A stretch of 64,000 bases of DNA from JBFWMG01 sp050251715 (GTDB taxonomy: Bacteria > Desulfobacterota > Desulfovibrionia > Desulfovibrionales > Desulfovibrionaceae), in assembly GCA_050251715.1 (NCBI GenBank), contig JBFWMG010000004.1:1-64000 (forward strand), in the 5' to 3' direction. Every line of letters begins with the position of its first letter. Position 1 is the stretch's first letter. Of the stretch, positions 1 through 10,468 are shown piece after piece. The translations under genes and the position numbers were made by a program. Below the pieces are notes generated by a model. That model made no database searches. It had not been told where the DNA came from and worked only from the letters and a program-made list of their open reading frames with translations.

Positions 1-242
1 CCTTGTTGGTCCGTACCCAGCCGCCGATGTCACACGTCATGTCCCACCACCTTCCATCGCGCAGTTGCGCAACCTCCTGCATCTACCAGACCCGCAGGTA
101 GTCCGCAAGCGGGCGGGGTGCGCCCCCAGCCCCCGCCGCCCCCACTTTTTCATCCGCCGCGCTATACAAACCATCTTCCTTTACGGTACAGAAACGGCAA
201 CAGGCGCACTGATTCATCGGAACGCGCAGTGAAGGACGCTCC

Positions 243-2861
<2,619 letters not shown>

Positions 2862-2999
2862 TACAAGGCGAACATTGACACCCACCGGGCAAGATCGTAC
2901 CGTGCCTCGCGGCGTTTGGGGCAACCGTCCGCGCGGTCGTTCCCCGCAAGCGGTCCCTCACCCATCAGTCCCCCACCAGTCGGTTCCATGGAGGTTGGC

Positions 3000-3212
3000 A
3001 TGAAACGGCAGCAGGAATTTTTCGACACCTACATCAGCGCGCTGTTCCGGCGTGGCAAGGCGCCCGTCCTGCCCCTGGAGTATCTGCTCAAGGAAGCCAA
3101 GAAGGTGCTCAAGGGCGACGATGAAATGACGCGGTTCGAAAAGACCCTGGAGGCCTTTGTGGCCGACGGGCGCATCGTCAAGACCGACGAGGGCTACACG
3201 CTGGCGTCCTGA
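3000..3212 (+). CDS. Small conserved-looking hypothetical protein, 70 aa
   Basis: Starts MKRQQEFFDTYISALF and ends in TDEGYTLAS. I chose this ATG because GGAGG lies five bases upstream and the residues before it are low-complexity. The protein is charged, with no signal peptide or membrane helix. The C-terminal half (EKTLEAFVADGRIVKTDEGY) reads like a small winged-helix wing or helix-turn pair, as in short DNA-binding or adaptor proteins. It follows the hybrid kinase by 138 bp, too far to be sure of co-transcription. Function unknown. Confidence 0.6.
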   Translation: MKRQQEFFDTYISALFRRGKAPVLPLEYLLKEAKKVLKGDDEMTRFEKTLEAFVADGRIVKTDEGYTLAS

Positions 3213-3235
3213 CCCGGCCCGGCGGCCGACAAAGC

Positions 3236-3366
3236 CCTGGGGGAAGGAGAGAGGAGAGGGAAAACCCCTTTTTCGGCGAAAAAAGGGGTTTTCCCTCTCC
3301 TCTCTCCTTCCCCCAGACCCCCATCCTCTCTCCTCTCTCTTTCCCCAAAAACTGCTGGCTGGGGAG
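3236..3366 (+). repeat. Repeat family A, copy 1 (long hairpin plus conserved tail)
   Basis: Two arms of about 35 bp pair perfectly around a five-base CGGCG loop. Each arm is a purine-rich or pyrimidine-rich run with an inner AAAACCCCTTTTT core. A conserved tail of about 50 bp follows and contains CCCCAAAAACTG, itself able to fold on the TGGGG after it. The same layout, in the same orientation, recurs near 6163 and 38400. Arm sequences differ among copies while pairing is largely kept. Confidence 0.85.
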
Positions 3367-3380
3367 GTCGATACGGTTGG

Positions 3381-3500
3381 GACAAGCAAGTTCCCCCGGT
3401 GGGCTGTTGGCGGGGGAGGGGGAGGCGGTTGGGACAAGCAAGTTCCCCCGGTGGGCTGCTGGCGGGGGAGGGGGAGGCGGTTGGGACAAAGCGAGTGCCA
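3381..3500 (+). repeat. 52-bp tandem repeat, two full units plus a partial third
   Basis: Units begin with GACAAGCAAGTTCCCCCGG at 3381 and at 3433. A third start (GACAAAGCGAGTG) lies at 3485 and then diverges. The two full units differ by one base. The period is exactly 52 bp and there are no unique spacers, so it is not a CRISPR array. Confidence 0.85.
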
Positions 3501-3677
3501 CAGGCGGACGGACGCATTGTCTATGGAAGAAGGCACGAAGAACCGTACAGCAGTCCCCCCGACGCCATGAGCCACAAGGCTTCGAGAAGGAAACAGCAGG
3601 GAGAGATGGCGGTTTGTCAGCAATCTGCCCCCCCGCCCGCTGTTCCGTTGGCCGGGCCGCCGCCTTGCGGCGCGGCG

Positions 3678-6128
3678 TCATGCTTTGCTCTTGCCCTTGC
3701 CCGGAGCCTCCTTGGCCTTGGCAGGCGCGGCTTTCGACTTGCCCTTGGCAGGTGCGGCCTTTGTCTTTCCCTTGTCCCGCGCGTCCTTGGCCTTGCCCTT
3801 GTCCGGCGCGGTTTTCCCCTTGTCCGGCGCGGTTTTCCCCTTGCCCGGCGCCCCCTTGGCCTTTTTCGGCGCGCCGTCGCGGTTGCCGCCGGATGCGGCG
3901 CGCCTGCCCCGCGCGGCGGGCGGCGGCGTGGTGCGGCGCGCGCGCCGTTCGGGCACGGCCTTGCCCCGGCCCTTGGCCTCGTCCATGATCTCCAGATTCA
4001 CTTCCAGCCGCGTCAGGTTCACCTCCACCAGGCGCACCCGCACCCGCTGGCCCATGAAGAACCGCCGCGCCGTGCGCTCGCCCACTATCTCCTGCCGCTC
4101 CGGCAACAGGGCGTAGTAATCGTCGTCCAGGGTGGACAGCCGCACCAGCCCCTCGGCCATGACCTCGGTGAGTTCCACCCAGAACCCGAAATCCGCCAGC
4201 GAGCTGACCACGCCCGTGAACTCGTCGCCCACCTTGGTATGCAGGAACAGTACGGTCACCCGCTTGAGTATCTCCCGTTCCGCCACCATGCCGCGCCGCT
4301 CCAGGGCCGAGATCTCGTCGCCAAGCCCCGTCAGCCCCTTGAGCCCCGCGCCCGTGGCGCCCGGTACGCCAAGCCCCAGCTTGAGCGCCCGGTGCACGAC
4401 CAGGTCGGCATAGCGCCGGATGGGCGAGGTGAAGTGGCAGTAGCACTCCGAGGCCAGGCCATAGTGGCCCTCGTGGATGGGCGTGTACGACGCCTGCATC
4501 ATGGTGCGCAGCGCCAGCCGGTTGACCATGAACTCCAGGTCCGTGCCCTGCGCCGCCTGGATCACCGTCTGCAACGTCTTGGCCGTGGGCATGTCGCCCA
4601 CCGCCGCCCCGATGTCCGTGCGTTGCAGCACGCGGAACAGGCCCACCAGCTTTTCCGGGTCCGGCTGCGGGTGCACCCGGTACATGCACGGCAGCTCGCG
4701 TTCGGTCAGATACCGCGCCACGGCCTCGTTGGCCGCGATCATGAATTCCTCGATGAGCTGGTGCGCAAACGTGCGCGCCTTGGGCCGGATGTCCATGGTC
4801 TCGCCCATCAGGTTGAACATGATCTCCGGTTCCGGCAGGTCGAAGTCCAGGCTGCCGCGCTCCTTGCGCCGGGCGTTGATGGCCCTGGCCAACCGTTCCG
4901 CCGTGCGCAGCATGGGCAGCACGTGCGCCATGCGCGCCTGATCCTCGGCATTGTCCTCGAAAAGCGCCCGGTGCACCTGGCCATACGTCAGCCGCGCCGC
5001 GCTGCGGAACACCGCCGCATAGAACCGCGCATCGCCCGGCCCCTCGCCTATGGTCCCATCGGTGCGGTAGAACATCTCCGCCACCATGACCAGCCGGTCC
5101 ACGCCCGGATTGAGGCTGCACAGCCCGTTGGACAGCGCCTCCGGGAACATGGGTTCCACGGACAGCGGAAAATAATAGGAGTTGCCCCGCGCCCGCGCCT
5201 CCATGTCCAGCGCCGAGCCGGGCCGCACGTAATGGCTCACGTCCGCAATGGCCACGCGCAGCCGGAACCCGCCCCGCTCCTCGGTCACCAAAATGGCGTC
5301 GTCGAAATCCCGCGCCTTGGCCCCGTCAATGGTCACAAAGGGCAGTTTCCGCAAATCCTCCCGCCCGGCACAGTCCGCCTCGGACGGATGCGGCGGAAAC
5401 CCCTCGGCCTCGCGCACCACCGCCTCCGGGAATTTCGTGGGGATGTCGTGGTTGATCTTGACCACCGCCTCCTGCACCGCCACCTCGCTCTCGCCGCCCA
5501 GCAGCTCCAGCGGCTTGGCGCTCCACAAATCACGCTCGATCTGATCGCCCGGCTCCACCACCACGATGTCCTGCAACGTCACCCGCTGCCCAAACGCCCC
5601 AAAATCCACCATGAACGCCATGCGCTGCTTGGGGTCCGTGGGCAGGCACACAAACAGCGCCTGCCCCATCTTCTTGGCCGCGCGCACCGTCAGCCGCGTC
5701 ATGCCGCGCTCGATCACCCGCGCCACGCGCCCCTCGGGCCGCTTGCCCGTCTGCTCGGGCAACAGCGCCACGGCCACCCGGTCGCCATGCCACGCCTTGC
5801 CCATGTGCGACGGGCTCACAAAGATGTCCTGCCGCGCCTTGTCGTCGGGAATCACAAACCCCACGCCCGACCGCTGGATCTCCAGCCGCCCCGTGACCAG
5901 CTTCAGATGCTCCACCAGCCCGAACGCCCCGCCCCGCAGACGCAACACCTTGCCGTCCTCGATGAGCCGCTCGATGAGATCCTTCATGTCGTGCTTGTCG
6001 CGCCGGTCACCCTTGAGCAGCCGCAATATCTCGCCCGTATGCAACGGCTTGCGGCTCTGCTTGAACACCCGCAGCACCGCGGCCTCGTCCAACCCGCCCT
6101 CGCGGGTATCGTTCTTCTTGCGCCCCAT
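3678..6128 (-). CDS. rnr: Ribonuclease R (3'-5' exoribonuclease) with long basic tail
   Basis: RNase R degrades structured RNA processively from the 3' end. This 816-aa protein has an N-terminal winged helix (VLRVFKQSRKPLHTGEILRLL), cold-shock domains, the RNB catalytic domain with KARDFDDAILV supplying the metal-binding aspartates, IADVSHYV and HFTSPIRRYADL, then an S1 domain. The last 100 or so residues are a Lys/Ala/Pro-rich tail with tandem APDKGKT-type units. The start follows AAGGA by eight bases; an upstream in-frame start would run into repeat A and is rejected. It is monocistronic in appearance, with repeat A copies on both sides. Confidence 0.96.
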   Translation of the reverse strand: MGRKKNDTREGGLDEAAVLRVFKQSRKPLHTGEILRLLKGDRRDKHDMKDLIERLIEDGKVLRLRGGAFGLVEHLKLVTGRLEIQRSGVGFVIPDDKARQDIFVSPSHMGKAWHGDRVAVALLPEQTGKRPEGRVARVIERGMTRLTVRAAKKMGQALFVCLPTDPKQRMAFMVDFGAFGQRVTLQDIVVVEPGDQIERDLWSAKPLELLGGESEVAVQEAVVKINHDIPTKFPEAVVREAEGFPPHPSEADCAGREDLRKLPFVTIDGAKARDFDDAILVTEERGGFRLRVAIADVSHYVRPGSALDMEARARGNSYYFPLSVEPMFPEALSNGLCSLNPGVDRLVMVAEMFYRTDGTIGEGPGDARFYAAVFRSAARLTYGQVHRALFEDNAEDQARMAHVLPMLRTAERLARAINARRKERGSLDFDLPEPEIMFNLMGETMDIRPKARTFAHQLIEEFMIAANEAVARYLTERELPCMYRVHPQPDPEKLVGLFRVLQRTDIGAAVGDMPTAKTLQTVIQAAQGTDLEFMVNRLALRTMMQASYTPIHEGHYGLASECYCHFTSPIRRYADLVVHRALKLGLGVPGATGAGLKGLTGLGDEISALERRGMVAEREILKRVTVLFLHTKVGDEFTGVVSSLADFGFWVELTEVMAEGLVRLSTLDDDYYALLPERQEIVGERTARRFFMGQRVRVRLVEVNLTRLEVNLEIMDEAKGRGKAVPERRARRTTPPPAARGRRAASGGNRDGAPKKAKGAPGKGKTAPDKGKTAPDKGKAKDARDKGKTKAAPAKGKSKAAPAKAKEAPGKGKSKA

Positions 6129-6162
6129 AACAGCCCGTCCTTTCCGCCTGCGGCGGATGGCG

Positions 6163-6292
6163 GGGGGAGGGGGAGAGGGGAAAACCCCTTTTTCTGCGCG
6201 AAAAAAGGGGTTTTCTCCTCTCTCCCCTCCCCCCGTACCCCCCTCCTCTCTCACCTCTTTCCCCAAAAACTGCGGGTTGGGGGATGGATAGC
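6163..6292 (+). repeat. Repeat family A, copy 2
   Basis: Same architecture as the copy near 3236: a G/A-rich arm, AAAACCCCTTTTT, a short CTGCG loop, AAAAAAGGGGTTTT, a C/T-rich arm, then the tail TTTCCCCAAAAACTGCGGG followed by TTGGGGGATG. It lies in the 5' flank of rnr, between rnr and the FliG-C-like gene, both on the minus strand, so it may be transcribed in the rnr leader. Confidence 0.85.
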
Positions 6293-6407
6293 GGGGGGCG
6301 ATGTGATTTTTCGTTCCGATACGCAGTGTACGCTACAAGATGGTGACGTGCAAAAGGGAAAGCAGGGGAGGCGGAAAAGAAGGGGGAGGAGAAAGAAAAG
6401 GAGGGGA

Positions 6408-6740
6408 TCAGTCGAAGAGGTCGTCCAAGGTATCGGCGGCATCGTCCGAGGCGGATTCATCTTGGGATTCGGCCAGATAGCGCCGTTCTTTTTCAAGGAT
6501 GGCCCGCGCCGCGTCCACCAGCGTGTTCCTGGCGGCCTGCACGCGTTGCGCGTCCATGGGCAGCGTGCGCTCGTCGTTCAGGATCATGTCCCGGACGGAA
6601 CCCAGCAGGCGGTCCAAAAGCTTTTGCCGCAGTCCGGGCGGCGCGCCGTGGATCGCATAGGCCACGTCTTCGCAGCTCACGTCCTGCAACATCCGGCATG
6701 TCTGCCACTCGTCCAGCCCCATCAGGTCTTCGAACCGCAT
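6408..6740 (-). CDS. Stand-alone FliG C-terminal-domain-like protein
   Basis: A 110-aa protein that matches the C-terminal domain of the flagellar rotor protein FliG almost end to end. MRFEDLMGLDEWQTCRMLQD corresponds to the FliG FEDL-x-x-LDD-x-x-x-x-x-x-L-R-D-V start. AIHGAPPGLRQKLLDRLLGS corresponds to the ALKGA segment, and RVQAARNTLVDAARAILEK to the DVEEAQQ helix. The N and middle domains of FliG are absent, and the end is acidic (DDAADTLDDLFD). No flagellar gene is nearby. The start follows AGGGTGG; an alternative ATG 60 bases upstream would add 20 residues. It may bind the switch complex or act elsewhere as a small ARM-like module. The fold call is inference from pattern. Confidence 0.7.
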   Translation of the reverse strand: MRFEDLMGLDEWQTCRMLQDVSCEDVAYAIHGAPPGLRQKLLDRLLGSVRDMILNDERTLPMDAQRVQAARNTLVDAARAILEKERRYLAESQDESASDDAADTLDDLFD

Positions 6741-7067
6741 CGTCGCGCCACCCTGCTTTTGCCCACGACCCGCACGCAAGCCGTGAAATCGTTCGCACAT
6801 CGTCCATCCGCCTCAGCCCATCGCACACCCTATGGCAATCCCGCCCCACTGGCAATCCGCGCGGCACGCAGACCCTCCAGAGTGCCGCATGGTTGAGGGA
6901 AACGCCTCCATATTCGTCCATTTCGCCATATATCCGAAAGCGACACCAGTGTTTTCTGAAAACGCTGGAAGAACGGCGAAAAACCTGTCGCATATATGCG
7001 CGGTTTGGCCGGGCCAACGCCATTAGATATATATGCCTGCGGCATATATCGGGAGAAGAAACAACAC
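6741..7067. other. Intergenic region with two AT-centred palindromes
   Basis: No convincing gene. It contains the perfect palindrome CGCATATATGCG at about 6988-6999. About 25 bases on is a second inverted repeat, GATATATGCC and GGCATATATC around a three-base centre, at about 7025-7050. Both share CATATATGC. They may be operators; the regulator is unknown. Confidence 0.4.
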
Positions 7068-7101
7068 GAAAAAAGAAAGGCCGCTTTCCAGCGGCCCTTC
7101 C
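7068..7101 (-). terminator. Rho-independent terminator of the SUMF1-like operon
   Basis: On the minus strand, GGGCCGCTGGAAAGCGGCC forms a GC stem followed by TTTCTTTTTT. It lies about 30 bases after the stop codon of the gene ending at 7131. Confidence 0.75.
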
Positions 7102-7130
7102 AAAAGGTAAAAAGGAGAGAAGACAAAAGG

Positions 7131-7964
7131 TCAGTTTGTTCTGAGAAGGCGAAAGCCGAGGTCGTCGCTCACGTGCGAAAGCGCTTGCCCGCAGCGAATG
7201 GTCGTCCGAACGCTATCCCAAAAAAGGCAGCTCCAGCCGCCACCACGAATAACGCGGGTAGAGCCCCCGCCAGGGCCAGCGGGATTGGACCGGGGGCTGT
7301 TGGCGTAGTAGCCATCGCCGTACCAGTCCTGGCACCACTCCCACACATTGCCCGACATGTCGTACAGCCCCAGCCCATTGGGAGCCTTGCAGCCCACAGA
7401 GTAAGTCTTACTGCGCCTGTTGGTGTCGTTATACCACGCCACGCGGCTCACATCCTCGCCTCCAGCGTAGGTCTCTGCCTTGCCTCCGCTACGTGCCGCA
7501 TATTCCCACTCCGCTTCCGTAGGCAGACGGAACCCACCCTTTCCTTTGCCGTTCAGCCTGCGGATGAACTCTTGGGCATCAATCCAAGAGACCCCCTCGA
7601 CTGGCTTGCTATAATCCTTGAAACGAGAAGGGTTGTTGTCCATGACCATATTCCACTCCGCCTGCGTCACCTCGCACTTCCCCAGCCAGAACCCGTCCAC
7701 GCACACCTCGTGCACAGGCTTTTCATTACTATCGCCGTTGTTGCTGCCCATCTGGAAACACCCGCCCGGCACCCACACGAACTCCATGCCCGTGGTCGGC
7801 TCGGTCCAGGTCTTGCCCTGGTGGGGAGCGGAAGGAGATGGCGCGGGCGGCGCAGCGGATTGCGGCTCGTCCGGCAGGTCGTACACCGGCAGCAGGTAGC
7901 CCAGCCCCATGGCCGGAAAAAGCAGCAGCACCGCCAGCATCGCCAATCCCATCGTGCGTTTCAT
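7131..7964 (-). CDS. Exported SUMF1/formylglycine-generating-enzyme-fold protein, copy 2
   Basis: A 277-aa protein with a signal peptide (MKRTMGLAMLAVLLLFPAMG), a Pro/Ala/Ser linker and one SUMF1 domain (PF03781 type). The domain shows GMEFVWVPGGCFQMGS, FRLPTEAEWEYAARSGG, GLYDMSGNVWEWCQDWYG, a GGGWS segment and a final LGFRLL. Aerobic FGE uses two cysteines near RGGSxxC-C-RYR. Here the region reads GGGWSC...TIRC and does not fit, so sulfatase activation is doubtful and an exported ligand-binding or cell-surface role is as likely. Closely related to the next gene upstream, including the nucleotides around the stop codon: a tandem duplication. The ATG was chosen at the signal peptide. Confidence 0.85.
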   Translation of the reverse strand: MKRTMGLAMLAVLLLFPAMGLGYLLPVYDLPDEPQSAAPPAPSPSAPHQGKTWTEPTTGMEFVWVPGGCFQMGSNNGDSNEKPVHEVCVDGFWLGKCEVTQAEWNMVMDNNPSRFKDYSKPVEGVSWIDAQEFIRRLNGKGKGGFRLPTEAEWEYAARSGGKAETYAGGEDVSRVAWYNDTNRRSKTYSVGCKAPNGLGLYDMSGNVWEWCQDWYGDGYYANSPRSNPAGPGGGSTRVIRGGGWSCLFWDSVRTTIRCGQALSHVSDDLGFRLLRTN

Positions 7965-8063
7965 ATGTCTCTCTTGTTCCTCACATGCCGGGGCAGAGCC
8001 CGGATCCAACTTGTACCGACCGGCACCACCTTCCAAAAGGGAAAAAGGCTAGAATCCATAAGG

Positions 8064-8924
8064 TCAGTTTGTTCTGAGAAGACGGAAGCCGATTAGTTCG
8101 CCCGCAGTCAAAGGAGTGGCCGGGGTGCGAGAGGTCGACCGAAGATACCATGGACCGTCGAACCAACTCCCGCCACGGCACATATTGCCCGATCCTTCGC
8201 TGGGGCCAGGCGGATTTTCGCGAGGGCTGGAGGCATAATAGCCGCTGCTATGCCTGTCCTGGCACCACTCGTACACATTGCCCGACATGTCGTACAGGCC
8301 GAGTCCGTTGGGGGTCTTTCGCCCCACCGGGTGCGTCCTGCTGTCACTGTTGCGGGCATACCATGCCAACCGGTTCACATCCTGACCTCCGGCGAACCTC
8401 TCGGCCTTGCCCCCGCTTCGCGCCGCATACTCCCACTCGGCCTCCGTGGGCAACCGGAACCGCCCGTTCCCTTTATTTGACAACCACGCCGCATACCCCC
8501 TGGCGTCATCCCAAGAGACATTCACGACAGGCTGGTCCTGACCGTTCAACGAATGGCCTTCGTATGCCCCGCTGTCATGGACGGACCTGAAGACGCGGTA
8601 TTGCGCGTTGGTCACCTCGCACTTCCCCATCCAGAACCCGTCCACGCACACCTCGTGCACCGGCTTTTCATCCTCTGCGCCGTTCTCGCTCCCCATCTGG
8701 AAACACCCGCCCGGCACCCACACGAACTCCATGCCCGTGATCGGCTCGGTCCAGGTGTCGCCCTGGCGGGACGCGGAAGGCGATGGGGCGGGAGGCGCGG
8801 ACGGGGAGGACGCGGGTTGCTCCTCCCCAGGAAGGATGAAGCCGGGCTCCAGATAGCCCAGGCCAAGGTCCGGCCACAGCAGCAACGCGACCAAAACAGG
8901 CAATGCCAACAGCGCCTTCATCAT
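8064..8924 (-). CDS. Exported SUMF1/formylglycine-generating-enzyme-fold protein, copy 1
   Basis: A 286-aa paralogue of the protein encoded just downstream. It has a signal peptide (MMKALLALPVLVALLLWPDLG), a Ser/Pro/Ala-rich linker, then the SUMF1 domain with GMEFVWVPGGCFQMGS, FRLPTEAEWEYAARSGG, GLYDMSGNVYEWCQD, RGGSWFDG and IGFRLLRTN. The FGE cysteine pair in the RGGS segment is missing altogether, so formylglycine synthesis is not supported. Its ATG overlaps the stop codon of the small upstream gene (ATGA), implying translational coupling. The gap to the downstream paralogue is 99 bp. Substrate unknown. Confidence 0.85.
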   Translation of the reverse strand: MMKALLALPVLVALLLWPDLGLGYLEPGFILPGEEQPASSPSAPPAPSPSASRQGDTWTEPITGMEFVWVPGGCFQMGSENGAEDEKPVHEVCVDGFWMGKCEVTNAQYRVFRSVHDSGAYEGHSLNGQDQPVVNVSWDDARGYAAWLSNKGNGRFRLPTEAEWEYAARSGGKAERFAGGQDVNRLAWYARNSDSRTHPVGRKTPNGLGLYDMSGNVYEWCQDRHSSGYYASSPRENPPGPSEGSGNMCRGGSWFDGPWYLRSTSRTPATPLTAGELIGFRLLRTN

Positions 8925-9112
8925 GCATCCTCCCCTTCCAGCACGGCCAGACCCGCCCCCTGCACACGGCGGCTTTCGCCGCCGTCAAAGGTGAACGCCC
9001 CCACGCTACGCCCCGACGCGTCGTGGATCTCCAGCCCCCGCGTGGCCGTGGCGGCAGCAGCGGTCAAAGTCAGCCCGCACAATAGGAGGAACGACAGACA
9101 TTTCTTGCACAT
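8921..9112 (-). CDS. Small exported protein coupled to the SUMF1-like gene
   Basis: A 63-aa protein starting MCKKCLSFLLLCGLTLTAAA, a clear signal peptide. The mature part is only about 40 residues (GLEIHDASGRSVGAFTFDGGESRRV) and looks like a pair of beta strands. Its TGA overlaps the ATG of the next gene by four bases. I chose the Met directly before the signal peptide; two upstream Met codons are in frame. Family not recognised. The context suggests it works with the SUMF1-fold proteins outside the membrane. Confidence 0.6.
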   Translation of the reverse strand: MCKKCLSFLLLCGLTLTAAAATATRGLEIHDASGRSVGAFTFDGGESRRVQGAGLAVLEGEDA

Positions 9113-9287
9113 AGGCAAGCGCATACCCAATCCCACACGAAAAGTGAAGGGTTAACACATCCGCCCCACCCCACGGTCGCCGCAGGACAAAGGCAAAGGA
9201 AAAGAGAGAAGGGTTCCCCCTTTTTCGACGCGAATACGTTGTTTTCCCACGAGACGCCCCACCCGCGCCTCCCCCGCCCCACCCTCG

Positions 9288-10367
9288 TCACGCCACGGCG
9301 GCAAAGGCCGCTTCCCACCACGCGGCAAAATCCGTGTCGCAGAACAGGTGCGCACCAAAGGTGGTTTCAAGGACAAGGGTATGCAGGGTGTGGTCGGCCA
9401 GGGGGGCGAGCTTGGCGGCGTCCTTGGGCGTGCACAGCAGGGTTGCCCCGGCGGCGCGGGCTGCGGCGGCCATGTCGGCCCAGTCGCGGGCGGTGTAGGC
9501 GTGGTGGTCGGGATAGATCAGGTGGCGCACGGGCGCGCGGCCCAGGAAGGCGGTGGCGGTGGCGGCGGCCTGGTCGGGCTCGCCGATGCCGGTGACCAGG
9601 ACGTAGGGCGCGCTGGCCCCTGCGTCAGAGAAATCGGGCAGATCGGGCAGGCGGGTGTTGTCGGCCAGGCGCAGCACGCCGGTGGGGCGCAGGGCAAAGC
9701 CGAACACGGGCTTGCCCAGGCGGGCCAGGCGGCTGTGGATGGCGGGAGCCAGGGTGTCAAGGGAGCCGTCCGGGGTCTTGATGAGAAAGGCGTGGGCCTT
9801 GGCCAGGGTGGCGGAACCTTCGCGCCAGGAACCGGCGGGGATGACGCGGTTCCAGTCCGCGTCCAGGTCGCCGGGGCGCAGCAGGACGAGGTCGATGTGC
9901 CGGGCCACGGCCAGGTGCTGGAATCCGTCGTCGAGCACGAAGAGGCCGGGCGCGTAGCGGGCCTGGGCCCAGGGGCCGGAGCGGCGGCGTGTGGGGTCGG
10001 CCACGATGACCGCCTGGGGATGGGCGCGGGCGAGCATGAGGGGTTCGTCGCCCGCCTGGGCCGGGGTGGCGGCGGGGGTGACCAGGAACGGGAGCTCGGG
10101 CGGGGTGCCGCCGTAGCCGCGCGTGAGCACCACGGCGCGCGTGCCGCGCCGGGCGGCCCAGTCCAGCAGCCAGGAGACCACGGGGGTTTTGCCCGTGCCG
10201 CCCCAGCCGATGTTGCCCACGGACACACAGGGCGCGGCGGGAATGAAGCGGGGGCGCGCGCCGCGCGCATAGGCGGCCCGCCGCCGGGCCATGAGCAGGG
10301 AATAGAGGGCGCCCAGGGGCATGAGGAGCGGCGAAAGCCTGCGTTGCCAGGTCCGGATGGATGCCAT
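9288..10367 (-). CDS. lpxK: Tetraacyldisaccharide 4'-kinase (lipid A synthesis)
   Basis: LpxK phosphorylates the 4' position of the lipid A disaccharide at the inner membrane. This 359-aa protein has the N-terminal membrane-associated helix (LSPLLMPLGALYSLLMARR), the P-loop SVGNIGWGGTGKTPVV, VLTRGYGG, VLDDGFQH with the catalytic Asp pair, and a C-terminal YPDHHAYTARDW. The start follows GGAG; the longer open frame would include upstream repeat DNA. It marks the organism as Gram-negative with lipid A. Just upstream lies a GC hairpin (about 10408-10444) and then repeat B copy 1. Confidence 0.95.
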   Translation of the reverse strand: MASIRTWQRRLSPLLMPLGALYSLLMARRRAAYARGARPRFIPAAPCVSVGNIGWGGTGKTPVVSWLLDWAARRGTRAVVLTRGYGGTPPELPFLVTPAATPAQAGDEPLMLARAHPQAVIVADPTRRRSGPWAQARYAPGLFVLDDGFQHLAVARHIDLVLLRPGDLDADWNRVIPAGSWREGSATLAKAHAFLIKTPDGSLDTLAPAIHSRLARLGKPVFGFALRPTGVLRLADNTRLPDLPDFSDAGASAPYVLVTGIGEPDQAAATATAFLGRAPVRHLIYPDHHAYTARDWADMAAAARAAGATLLCTPKDAAKLAPLADHTLHTLVLETTFGAHLFCDTDFAAWWEAAFAAVA

Positions 10368-10468
10368 GCCGCTCCAGAATCGTCCGGCTGCGCCGGGGTA
10401 AAGGCAAAGGCCGCCCCCCTGCCCCGGACGGGGGGAGGCGGCCCGAAACAGGTGCCTGCGCCGCCGCG

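Larger units (their letters stand above)
3213..3677. other. Repeat-filled intergenic region between convergent genes
   Basis: Gene-free gap between the small protein (+) and the end of RNase R (-). It holds repeat family A copy 1 and then a 52-bp tandem repeat. The reading frames crossing it are Pro/Gly/Arg-rich by-products of these repeats and I do not regard them as genes. Confidence 0.7.

Noticed and set aside
3381..3500. Possible CRISPR array
   Set aside because: Only two full units, 52-bp period with no unique spacers and no cas genes.
3399..6896. A very long plus-strand open frame antisense to rnr
   Set aside because: It is the shadow of rnr in GC-rich DNA. The translation is His/Arg/Pro-rich with no domain, while the minus-strand frame is a full RNase R.
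7131..8924. Annotation of both SUMF1-fold genes as active formylglycine-generating enzymes
   Set aside because: The paired cysteines of the active site are missing or displaced and no sulfatase is nearby, so only the fold is claimed.
9195..9250. A fourth copy of repeat A (AGAGAGAAGGG followed by CCCCCTTTTTCGACGCG)
   Set aside because: It resembles the core but lacks a matching second arm and the conserved tail, so it is at most a degenerate remnant.
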